Below are positions 24,578 through 34,842 of a stretch of 64,000 bases of DNA, in pieces. The stretch is from assembly GCF_030272615.1 (NCBI RefSeq), contig NC_081409.1, positions 207,993,190 through 208,057,189 of the forward strand, written 5' to 3'. The notes below the pieces were generated by a model. That model ran no database searches. It was given only the letters and a program-made list of their open reading frames with translations, and was not told the DNA's origin. Both the position numbers and the translations under genes were made by a program. This stretch comes from Cryptomeria japonica. Lineage: Eukaryota > Streptophyta > Pinopsida > Cupressales > Cupressaceae. Positions within the stretch are counted from its first letter, which is position 1. Each line of letters starts with the position of its first letter.

Positions 24578-25196
24578 TTTTTTATGGATGAAGTGAAAAA
24601 TTATCATTGGTCGTTTGATGATTGAATAAAATGATATCCTTTTGATGGAGGATTTTATGTCATCCATAACGAATCTAAGCAATTTGATAGAGGAGCATGA
24701 GCCTTTAGGCTAATATCTCTTTGGCCAAGAACCAAGCATCGAGGAGTATTCATTTTGCCAAATTCACTTAGGGTATGATCTTGGCCTTGTCTTTTTTGAT
24801 GTCTAGTTCTTGCACTCAACAAGACTTGATCCCTGATGGACTCACTCAAAACCTTTCAACTTCACTAGCAGTCCAAAATTGTCTACTAGTTTTTTAATGA
24901 GTGAAGTGAAAATTTATTATTGGTTGTTTGATGATTGAATAGAATGAGATATTTTTTAAAGGAGGATTTTGACTCATTCATAAAGAATCTAAGCTATCTA
25001 TTATGAGAGAATGAGCCTTTAGATTGAAATCTCTTCAACTAAGAGCCAAGGATTGAGGGGTATTCATTCTACCAAATGCACTCTAGGCACAATCTTAGCT
25101 TCATCCCTTATGATGTTGGGGCCTTGCACTTAACAAGACTCCATCCTTGTTGGGCTCATTCAAAATCTTTCAACTTCACTAGTAGACTACAACACC
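24578..25196. repeat. Tandem duplication of about 315 bp upstream of the kinase
   Basis: Copy 1 (about 24578-24892) and copy 2 (about 24893-25196) share GTTTGATGATTGAATA, GGAGGATTTT, GAATCTAAGC, GAGCCTTTAG, GGxGTATTCATT, TTGCACT and CAACTTCACTAG in the same order, with moderate divergence. The duplication lies within about 1 kb of the receptor kinase start. Confidence 0.85.
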
Positions 25197-25794
25197 ATTG
25201 CCAACTTTTCTCCTTCAGTTGTTCTCTTTCATCTTGATGATGGATCATAGAGTGTGATCCAAAATGTTGATGCAAAATAATTTTACATAGGCAATCCAAA
25301 AATCAAGTACAATCTAATAGAAAGAGATTTAAGTAATCTTGAGTTTGATAAAGCGTATAAGATTAAAAAGGTTTATGGAACTTCCAAAGTAAGAAAACTA
25401 GGGTTTGGTTGATAGAAGATTGGTTTACATTGAGTGACTTGTCAATTGCAAATCAATTGTTTGGAAGTTAGGCTCTCATTTGTCCTCCAAATGGTTGAAG
25501 TTTACTAAGACAAAGGAGATTTATAAAGATAACCCTTCGAAATAGTGAATGCAATTATAGAGGTAGCTCTTTGAGGTTTGCGAAATCATATAAGTAGTGC
25601 TCTCAAATAAAAGTAGAGGTATAGAGGAATCCACTAGAAATTTAGGCCCCTGCTTATCCTCCTCTAGTTGATTTAAGTCTACTAAGGTAGGGGGTATAGA
25701 AATATCCTTTTAAAATTAAAGTTATTGCAAGTAAGCATATTTATAAAATTCTTCTCTATAATTTTTTCAATTTATCTTTAGTTTGAATGAGTAC
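25197..25794. other. Intergenic stretch with one MITE-like half
   Basis: No gene seen. The segment 25220-25310 (GATGGATCATAGAGTGTGAT...) is a one-sided relative of the inverted-repeat element at 13711-13873. Confidence 0.4.
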
Positions 25795-26650
25795 TTTTTT
25801 TTTTGTAAAGGTTCATTACCTTGATATAAATTTTGATTAAAAGTTCCCTACTTTTTTCACAATTGTCTTATTTAACTATAGTATAAGGTTCTACTTTTTT
25901 CAACCTTTTGATCTTTGAATATTCTAAACAAAGATGGTCCCTATCGATTACCCAAGTAACTTTTTCAGATGCCATTATATGTGGACCATTCTATGATACA
26001 TTGTCATTCCATTTCTACAACATGATATTTTTGAAGTGCAAAAACATGTATGCTTTATTCCCACCTTCCTTCTAAGATCTTCCACATACTTGTCTCACAT
26101 CCAACTTTGCGTGATTGATACTTTAGTTGCATTATGTGAATTTTCATTTTCCATTTGATTTTTGCCTCTTACACAATTTTGTTAGGCCATTCTCATAAGT
26201 AGGATTGAACTCAATCATGTGGTAATTTTTTTCTTTTGTTGTAAAGGTTCATTCTCCTATTCACTAAAAGTTCCTCACTTTTTTCACAATTTTCTTCTTT
26301 GACTATAGTAAGGTTCTACTTTTTCCAAATTTTTGATATTTGAATATTGTAGACAATGACAATCCTTGTAGATTGTTTATGTAACTTGCTCAGATGTCAT
26401 TTTATGCAGATCATACAATCTATCATTCCATCTCTACCACATGGTGTGTTTGAAGTGCAAAAAAATCATATTCTATATTCTCACCTTCCTTTTAAGATCT
26501 TCCACCTAATTGTCTCATATCCAACTGTGTGTGATTGACACTTTAATTGCATTATGTGAATTTTCATTTTCCATTTGATTTTTGCACCTTACATAAATTT
26601 TCAAGGTCATATGCTCACAAGTAGGATTGTGTACGGTCATGCAGTATATT
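25795..26650. repeat. Tandem duplication of about 435 bp
   Basis: Two head-to-tail copies (about 25795-26232 and 26233-26650) share the order AAAGGTTCATT, TTTTTTCACAATT, AAGGTTCTACTTTTT, GAAGTGCAAAAA, AAGATCTTCCAC, GCATTATGTGAATTTTCATT and CATTTGATTTTTGC. Divergence is moderate. Confidence 0.85.
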
Positions 26651-27221
26651 TTATTTCATGAAATTCTCATTTCTTTACTTCAAATTTTCTTTCATCATTA
26701 CTACACTACTACTACTTTTGATCATCTATTCTTCTCCATGCTTTCTATTTTATTTAAATAATCTAAGAAATGTCATGTTACTTAAACATCAAATGATCTA
26801 ATAGTTACCTACATAAATAATAAGAATTTTACACATCATCTTCAAAAAAACTAGCATTCTTATATTTAAAAAAAATTATGTAAAAAAATGCCAATAGATA
26901 TCATTATCCAAAAAAATATTATTTTTCTTTATTATACCATTTAAATTATATCATTTGCTATCACAACTTTTTTTCCATCAATCTATTCATGCTATTTTTA
27001 ATGAGGGTTGAGTTGTTAATAAAGCGAAATCCAAACCAAATAAGGAAGGAAATTTGGCGGATAAGGATCTTTGAAACAACATTTTCAATTTTTATGCTTA
27101 TCCTTGCTTTTTTGTTTTTCTTTCACGAATTCGTGTTGACCTCCTATAGGAGCTACTACCATTGTAGATGTTTATCAACATAATAATTACCACATTTTTA
27201 TTAACCAAAACTTACTTTATG
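26651..27221. other. AT-rich intergenic stretch, nothing recognised
   Basis: No coding frame or repeat structure that I can support. A short basic open frame near 26989-27183 has no recognisable motif. Confidence 0.5.
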
Positions 27222-27415
27222 TCAAAGGATTGTGGTTTAATTGATTGACACAATCAATGAGGATGATAGTATGTGATATAGAAGCCATGCACCAAGGTCG
27301 AAACTCTTGAAGGTGCTTTTAAGCTAGGTTTGGTCCTATGTAAATTTGACAGACTAGATCCCCTTACTCGTGGTTTTTTAGTTGAAGGCGACTTGTGGTT
27401 AAGATGTATGCTTAC
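27222..27415 (+). mobile_element. tRNA-derived SINE, copy 7 (diverged)
   Basis: Contains TTGTGGTTTAATTGATTGACA (A-box region), CACCAAGGTCGAAACTCTTG (B-box region), GACAGACTAGATCCCCTTACTCGTGGTTTTTTAG and TAAGATGTATGCTTA. The order matches the 12-16 kb copies, outside the array. This supports genuine dispersal of the family. Confidence 0.6.
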
Positions 27416-27504
27416 GCAAATTTTCATAATCCATCATATAAAGATAGAGATATCGACATCTATGTATTCCAACTTATTTCCATAAAAACAATTACTTTTA
27501 TCAC

Positions 27505-27640
27505 AAACAAACCTTCCACCAAAGTTCAAAGCTTCAAAGGCACATTCAAGTCAAATTCGATCCCTGGGTTACTTTGATAGACTAGATCCCCTTACACATG
27601 ATTCCTTAGCCATAGGCGATTTCTAGTTTAGATGTATGCT
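27505..27640 (+). mobile_element. tRNA-derived SINE, copy 8 (5'-truncated)
   Basis: Begins in the B-box region (CACCAAAGTTCAAAGCTTC) and continues through GACTAGATCCCCTTACACATGATTCCTTAG and TAGATGTATGCTTA. It lies about 280 bp after copy 7 with a similar spacer, so the pair may be a local duplication. Confidence 0.5.
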
Positions 27641-27829
27641 TACCCAAATAATTACAATCCACCATATAAAAATAGAGATGCTAAAACCTATGTGTTCCAA
27701 CTCATTTCCATTAAAAAACATTACTCTTTATCATTTTTCATAAAAAATATATACAACTACATATCATAATTACGACTTTGATTAAAAAACTATTAAAATT
27801 ATATTCATATAAAACCATTACTTTAATCT

Positions 27830-28345
27830 TAAAGTTACCCGTGACCAAAAAAATTCTGAAACGGTGCCAATACAAATTCCGTTCCAAGCCTTAAGGACGG
27901 CGGGATAATGCAAAGAAAATGAAACGGCAGGTTCCGGCGAAAGGCCCGCCTGGGCCAACGGCCGACCGGCCAATTTTATGCTGCACAAAGTACGAGACGC
28001 TTTCACATGCTCCGTGCGCAAAAAAATCCCAAATTAAAACCAGGCTTTTTGTAATTTCAGTGGAAGGGCAACCTAGGACTAAATAATAAACCCTGAAAAT
28101 TTAAAAACAGGTCGGATTGTAAAACATATGGTCCCTTGTCCTTATGTCGGCCATTCTCGAGATTCGGCAAAAACAGCTTTGAAAGCCTGCAGTCTTAAAA
28201 CATTTTAATATGGAAAGTTGCACAAATAAGTTGTGATTTGTTAATGGCGATCATATATTTTAATCAGAGCAGTTGGGTTTTGATTGGGGAAGTTTTGAGC
28301 TCCGTGTGTATCTAATGAGCGTTTCAGAGACGTCAGCATATATAA
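27830..28345 (+). promoter_or_regulatory. Orphan CpG-retaining patch with TATA box
   Basis: Positions 27850-28020 are much richer in G+C and CpG than their surroundings (for example GGCGAAAGGCCCGCC). At 28330-28345 there is GACGTCAGCATATATAAAGG, combining an ACGTCA bZIP-type core and a TATATAAA box. No open frame follows within 1 kb, so a non-coding transcript, a lost gene or chance are all possible. Purely sequence-based. Confidence 0.3.
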
Positions 28346-28393
28346 AGGCCGTGTGATTGTATTAAAAATTGTTTCTTTACTTAAAAAAAGAGT

Positions 28394-28468
28394 GTGCTGT
28401 GCAGGATATGTGTAAATTTATTTGTATGTACTGTGCAGGATATGTGTAAATTTATTTGTATGTACTGT
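28394..28468. repeat. 34-bp tandem duplication
   Basis: The unit CTGTGCAGGATATGTGTAAA... to TTGTATGTA occurs twice, identically, head to tail, followed by a third partial CTGTGCAATTTATTT copy. Confidence 0.85.
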
Positions 28469-28856
28469 GCAATTTATTTTGTATTCACAGAGAATATGAT
28501 TTGCAATTTATGTGCAATTTCTTTTGTTTTTGATGGATTAGAGAATATGATTTGAAATGTTGATTCAAATTTTTTTTATCGAAATATTTTAACATAATTT
28601 AAATTTAAGTATATCAAGTTGTTTGAAATGAAATTTGCTTAACTTTTTATTGATGTGAGATTTGAGATTGTAGTTTGTGTTGATGGAAGTGTTAATTAAT
28701 TGAACAGATTTAAAAAGAATTAAACATCACAAACAGAGGAGAAAACAGAGTGCACACACTATACATTACACACAGATTATGTGGTTTGCCAATTTGGAAA
28801 GATAGACATAATATCTTTATTGCAGAACAGCAGCAGAAAGTTCTTCATCTCATGGA

Positions 28857-29420
28857 TTACAATTAACAATCTCCAATATATATAGAAGCAATTTGGGGAG
28901 CATTGTAAATGGAGAGGCATGGAATGTGAAAGGGCAAAAACAGTTCGACTTCACATACTCAACAGGAAGTATAGATGTATTATGAACTGTTTAAAATGAG
29001 TTTATATGTTATTGTATTGATAGAAGTTTTGAAGTCGTCACTTTTTATGTTCTATTGATGAAAATTTTAATGCTACAGTCTTTATTTTGTATTTTTGTAT
29101 TGAGGGAAGCTTTAAAGTCACAACTATTCTACATCTCAATTTGATTACAATTAACAATCCCCAATATATATATAGAAGCAATTTGGGGAACAACGTAAAT
29201 GAAGAGATATGAAAAGTGAACGGGCAAAACCAGTTGGACTTCACATACCCAACAAGAACTCTAGATGTATTAAGAACTGTTTAAAATGAGTTTATATGTT
29301 TTTGTATTGATAGAAGTTTTAAAGTCATTATTTTTTTGTGTTCTATTGATGGAAGTTTCAAGGCTACAACCTTTTTTTTGTACTTTTGTGTAATGGGAAG
29401 CTTTAAGGTCACATATGCTT
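28857..29420. repeat. Tandem duplication of about 285 bp
   Basis: Copies at about 28857-29143 and 29144-29420 share GATTACAATTAACAATC, CCAATATATA, GAAGCAATTTGGGGA, CTTCACATAC, CTGTTTAAAATGAG and GGGAAGCTTTAA in the same order. Confidence 0.85.
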
Positions 29421-30329
29421 TTACTAATTGATTGGATGAAAGCTTGGATTAGTTAGATGCATGAAATTTCCAGTTCATGAAAAATTGTCTTGATAGTTTC
29501 TGGATTTGATTGCAACCGATTCTTTTTATCAATGTTTCAAATCATGCTCCATGATCCATCAACACGATGAATAAGCTTGATGATGATCTATTATTCAAAA
29601 TTTCAAAACCACAACCTTTTTTCTGTATGAAAGGAAACTTTCAAAAACACAACACGTCAAATACATAAACTAAAACAACTTACCACTACCTCACACTCAC
29701 TTATCCAATCTAATCTACATTTATCCCCCTACAAACCTGGGAGATGATGCTTTTCAAATACAATATTTAATTGGAATGAACTTGCTGTCTTTTTGGATTT
29801 GTGGGCCTTGTGGGGCTGTCACAAACTCCATTAATCAAACATATCAAGTATTTTGATCAACTGCCATTCTGCCAATCTCTTTCATTTTAGTTGCAGTAAG
29901 CTAATCATTAGCTTGATGTAAGCAAGGTCTGAAAGAGAATTATGGTGTGGTGTGAATGGAGTAGCAGTAAAGACACCAATACCACCTAATCTGCTTACTT
30001 AAGAAGATGTCTGGACCTACCACACACACGCTTTGGTGCTTCACTTTCCTCCTTCCCAAGGAGGGCCCCAACATATCCTTTTCATGGTTGTTTTAAGTGG
30101 GACTAGAGTGTTAAATGCCCTCAAGCTTTCCAAATCTTCGTATTAATAATGGACATATATTGAAAAGTGCAAGACATGTAGAGTACTGAAGATTGAAATT
30201 AAGACACACAAACCAGTGGAGAACCAGGAACACACAGGATAAGCCTGGGCGGGATCCATTTTCAGCTTCTGTACAGTAGGATTCCTTTGAATATCTGCAC
30301 TAAAATCTTAGCACTCTTTAATCATTGTA
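29421..30329. other. Intergenic stretch, mostly unique, no gene seen
   Basis: No coding frame found. It includes a one-sided MITE-like relative near 29480-29560 and a perfect 17-nt palindrome (two 8-nt arms around one base) at 29898-29914. Confidence 0.45.
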
Positions 30330-31080
30330 ATGGTAAGAACAAATATCTTGTACTTTTTTGTTTTGTCCATTAATGGAGTGGTGTTATATCAAGCAGTGTA
30401 TAATATATAGTAATATTTATATTAAGTACGAAGATAAAGTAGAAATGGTGTATGATAATATCCATATCAATTATGAAGATGATATGAGAGTAATTGTAAT
30501 GGTGAAGAATAAATATCTTGTACTTTTTTAGTCTTTTGGATTATTGTATTTAGATGGAGTGGTGTTATATCATGAAATGTATTGCAGTAATGTTTGTTTT
30601 AAGTATGAAGATAATGTACGAGTGGTGTATGATAATGTCCGTATCAATTATGAAGATGATATGAGAATGGAGTGTAGAGTAATGTTTATATTAAGCATAG
30701 AGATAGTATATGAGAGTGGACAATTTAGTCACCTTGTTTATAAAGATTAGGTGTACAAAAAACAAGTCTTTTGATCAAGATTCATAATAGAATTATTGTG
30801 AAACATTATTAGATGGAGTGTTTTAATTTCATGGAGTGTATAATGTGTAGTAATGTTTGTATTAAGTGTGAAGATAATATAAGATTGTGTATGATAATGT
30901 TCATACCAATTATGAAGATGATAATAGAGATGAGAGTGGAGAGTAAAGTAATGTTTATATCAAGTACAAAGGTAGTATCAGAGTGGACAATTTAGTCATC
31001 TTGTTTACAAAGTTTTGGTGTGACAAAAAAACAAGTCTTTTGATCAAGATTCATAATAGAACTATTCTTCAATATTGAAT
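30330..31080. repeat. Local triplication of about 180-270 bp units
   Basis: Three successive copies, starting near 30330, 30505 and 30811, share ATGGAGTG(GTG)TTxxATxxCAT, AGTAATGTTTxTATTAAG, GTGTATGATAATxTxC and AATTATGAAGATGATA. The last two also share GTGGACAATTTAGTCA and CAAGTCTTTTGATCAAGATT. The Met/Val-rich short open frames here are products of the repeat. Confidence 0.8.
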
Positions 31081-32009
31081 TAGTTTAGCAATCAAATGTA
31101 AATTTGACTGATAGAAGTAGGACAACTATTTACTACCTTTTGGTAGTGATGAGGTGTCAAATTGCTATTGATTGTTTAACATTAGAAGATCCAACATCAA
31201 AAAGAATTTAGAAATTTGTGAGATTAATTAATGGCCCTTGTGTCTAGTGGGTACATGGGTTAGTGTATAAGTCTTTTGTTGTGACACTTGGTCCCATGAA
31301 TTGTTTGATCTCATGGATATTATATTTAAAATATCTTATCGATTCGATTGACTTATTTGTTCTTATAGTAATGAGTAGTATATGGTTGATGCATTTTAGT
31401 GTGGAAGTTGACATACAACATGTATTTTATTTAATAGTAAATGCACAGATCTTCGACAACCAATTTCAACCTCTAGTTTATCTAGCCATTTACTTGGGTT
31501 AGATTTGTAGCCTTAACCATCAATATGCGTATGACCAATAAGCTTATCAATGAAAACTATTATATAATATTAATACTTTTATATATGTACATCTATTAAA
31601 AAAAATAAAGCTATTTTATTTACTCAAAAATTATTCTATGTTAGTTATGAACTTTTTATTAATTATATAAATATATGAAATTTAAATTTTAGTTAAGAAT
31701 TGTTTTACTTTATTATGTTGTGTACGTTATTTTTATTTTAAGAATTATTTTACTTTTGTATGTATCTAGCTTATTTTTTCAATAGTCATTATTCAATAAA
31801 TGTTTTGTTTTAAGTGTAGTAAATATTATATATTTAAATATTTTTTTAATAGTTTCTTTTATAGAAACTAATATAAATTTAATTTTTTTGTTGATTTCTT
31901 TATATTTCAAAATAAATAGTAAATTTTCAATTAAATTAAAATTAATCATATTGGTGGCATTGATCATGATAGTTCTGGTGTTGTTCAATTTTTATTTTTC
32001 ATTTATAAA
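31081..32009. other. AT-rich intergenic stretch, nothing recognised
   Basis: Strongly AT-rich from 31550. No gene, bounded repeat or transposon end that I can support. Confidence 0.5.
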
Positions 32010-32460
32010 GGATTTCATACAAATAACTGCATGGAGGCTCTTGCAATCTTGTATGCTATGGAGAGAGGTTGTGCTATTGGTTGACAAAAGATTATTTGTG
32101 AGTCTGATTGACAAGTGACGATGAATTTGTTGAATGAGCAACGACTAGATAATTGACACTTAGCTATGTTTACTCAACAAAATTTGAGATTAAGTAGGTC
32201 TTTAGAATCTATTACCTTTTTCTCATATTCCTTGGGAGTGGAATAGAGTAGTAGACTATCTAGCTAAATGGGCATCTAAATGGATACAAGGTTGGAGTAT
32301 GAGGATAGGGGACATTTGCCTTCGTATTTTTCTTGCATGTTAGAGCAATTAGTTGTTGAAGACAGGAATGTGTAATTCTTCTTTGTTGGGTTATTGACCC
32401 TTCTTGTTATGTAATTATCTATGTGTTTAATAATTTTTTACCTTTTTTGAAAAATAAATT
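32010..32460 (+). pseudogene. LINE 3' remnant, RNase H-like domain
   Basis: Translation across frames gives MEALAILYAMERGCAIG, then (K)IICESD, QVTMNLLNEQRLDN, HLAMF and, after a frame change, IPWEWNRVVDYLAKWAS. This is the order of the plant RVT_3 type RNase H found at the C terminus of plant LINE polymerases (xEAxALxxGLxxAxxRG, ExDSxxVxxxL, xxxxxxNxxADxLAKxA). Several stops and at least one frameshift are present. Downstream is an A/T-rich tail. The 5' part is absent, as expected for a 5'-truncated LINE insertion. Confidence 0.6.
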
Positions 32461-33029
32461 AATTAGTTTATAATATATGTTATTTTTATTTGTTGACAAA
32501 GTAACATAAAATATATCTGTTTTTTACACATTTATTTATATTTTCATTTTTATTTCTATATTTAATTATGTTGATTATATTTTTAATTTTATTTTGTCAA
32601 TTGTGTTTGATTTTTATGCATATGATCATGACATATGACTTTATATGTACTACCATTACAGAATAATCGTGACATAGCTTTATAAAAATCTAATACATTT
32701 TAAATATATAATATTTTTTTAATAATCAACTTTCTTTAAATTAAGAATAGAGATCTTAATGGAAAAAAATATTTATTTTTTACTAGCTTGTTCACACGAG
32801 TAGGGTGATAGCTAATGATAGAAATTTGGAGGTATTGAAATGGAAGAATGACTCTTAGGATCCATGACAAATTACAAACAAAGTCAAAATAGTGACAAAA
32901 ATATTTTATTGTAGAGAATAATGACAAGGAAAAATTAGTATATGAGGGTGAGGGTGTCAGGGAGCGTGAGGGTGATAATAAATAAGTAGTTGGGTTGGGT
33001 TTCATGGCCATGAAACAACATGGAGAGGT
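32461..33029. other. AT-rich intergenic stretch
   Basis: Very AT-rich. The minus-strand open frame covering 32736-33158 has no recognisable domain and overlaps the short repeats that follow. Confidence 0.45.
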
Positions 33030-33152
33030 GATAAATAATAAAGGGTAGCATCCCTTAAGGGTTTGCACCTCTCTATTAGAGGGTTGTATCCCATGTAGGA
33101 GTTGCCCCTTCATAAGAGAGTTTGCATCCCTTTGTGATATAGGGGTTGCATC
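33030..33152. repeat. Short degenerate repeats of a GGGTTGCATCCC-type motif
   Basis: Five imperfect occurrences (AGGGTTTGCACCTC, AGGGTTGTATCCC, GGAGTTGCCCC, GAGTTTGCATCCC, GGGGTTGCATC) at spacings of about 22-26 bp. Confidence 0.6.
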
Positions 33153-33237
33153 TTTCATAATGAGGCCATAAGCCTTTTTATTGATTTTTTTCTATTTATT
33201 TATTTTTGGTGTGAAGCTTCATTTCAAACTTTAGGTA

Positions 33238-33410
33238 TATGTGTGTGTGTGTGTGTATAATGCTATTGGTTTTTTGAATGGCAGTTTCATTCACATAAGT
33301 TGTTTGAATGTATATATAGATAAATAGATTTAAAATTACAACAATTAAATGGTTTGTGAGGTATAATATGTGTTTGTGTGCACATGTACATACATACATA
33401 CATACATACA

Positions 33411-33497
<87 letters not shown>

Positions 33498-33550
33498 AAA
33501 CATAAATATGTACACATATATATACATATATGTGTATCTATATGTGTATG

Positions 33551-33582
<32 letters not shown>

Positions 33583-33615
33583 TGTGTACACATATATGTA
33601 CATCAATAATGTGTA
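33238..33615. repeat. Compound microsatellite (GT, ACAT, TA, CA, TGTA)
   Basis: Blocks in order: (GT)n at about 33238-33257, (ACAT)n at about 33386-33440, (TA)n to 33466, (CA)n to 33496, mixed ATATAC, then (TATG)n at about 33548-33584. The Tyr/Ile/Cys/Val-rich open frames in this interval are repeat translations. Confidence 0.95.
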
Positions 33616-34825
33616 TACATACACAAACACAAGATTCTTCCTGGGAGGAACCTCCCATACATTATAACTGGAAAAACTATATAGCCTCTCAATGAGATGT
33701 TCATCGGATATTACAAACCAAATGCATAGCCTCCCCAATTTTTTATGTAGAATATAAAGAAGTCGCTCAATCAACTTGTGGGATCTCATAATTCATTATT
33801 TTGTTAAAAAGGGGGTAAAAGTTTAGAACTCTATCACACTTTGATAAAAGAAATGATGAAACATATGCATATAATTTTTCAACTTGAACTATCTACAAGT
33901 GACATTTACGTTTTGAATTTTAAAATGATGTAAACTAATTAAATGTAGAAATTTTAATTTTGTTTATGTTTATAATTTTTTATTTTTATTTTTAAGTTAG
34001 TTAGATATACTTTTTTTATAAATTTAAGAGAAAAAATTTTAATTGTTGATTTTTAAAAAAAAGTGAGGTTGATGGGACATCACAAAAAAGGCATTTTTTG
34101 GTTTACTTTGATTTTTTTTCTCACATAGATTACTTAAAAATATAGTACATTGTTCAAAATAAAAATGGATGGGTATTTATTTTTTAAATTCAAATTGAAG
34201 CAAGACATCATAGCTTTCAATGGACAAAAAAAAATTGAAATATTTTTCTTTAAAAAAAAATTATACCTCTAGTCCATCATATATTTTCTCAAAATATATA
34301 TATAAATATATTTTTATAAATTTATAATCGACATCATGTTTCATTATAATAACCTACTTGCAATAAATTTTAAAAAAATCTTAATATATACAAAAAATGG
34401 TTTCTAGACTTTAAACTCTACAAAAGGATATTTTTAGATTTTCATGAAAGTACCCCTAGTTGGAAAAACCTATAGTTTGAAATTAAGTTTTTAGATTTTC
34501 ATGAAAGTACCCCTAGTTGAAAAAACCTATAATTTGAAGTTGTTTTTATTGAATTTACTCTAGAAGAGGGGTTCAATTATTGCATGGGCTACCACATGGG
34601 TAGTTCCAAGTGAAAAAAAATAGGAAAAAATAATTTCACTTAGAATTGATTTGATTCCTTTAAATTAATATATATGTTTAATAGTTTTGAACAAAAGTTT
34701 TTCACTTAAAATTCTTTGTGCCACATAGATGCCAAGTAGTTTTAGGTGAAACCATTTCACTTGAAATTGTGAAATTATTTTAAGATGAAATTATTTTGAT
34801 CAAAACCTATTTTTTAGTCAAATGT
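33616..34825. other. AT-rich intergenic stretch with a 60-bp duplication
   Basis: No gene seen. The segment TTTTAGATTTTCATGAAAGT followed by ACCCCTAGTTG occurs twice, near 34430 and 34490. Confidence 0.5.
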
Positions 34826-34842
34826 AACATAGATTTGAACTT

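Noticed and set aside
24578-31080. CRISPR-like or satellite interpretation of the repeats
   Set aside because: Each unit occurs only two or three times, with unrelated units. These are local duplications in plant nuclear DNA.
32736-33158. Minus-strand frame of 140 codons
   Set aside because: No recognisable domain, and it overlaps short degenerate repeats and AT-rich DNA.
33196-33695. Overlapping Tyr/Ile/Cys/Val-rich open frames on both strands
   Set aside because: They lie entirely in GT, ACAT, TA and CA microsatellites.
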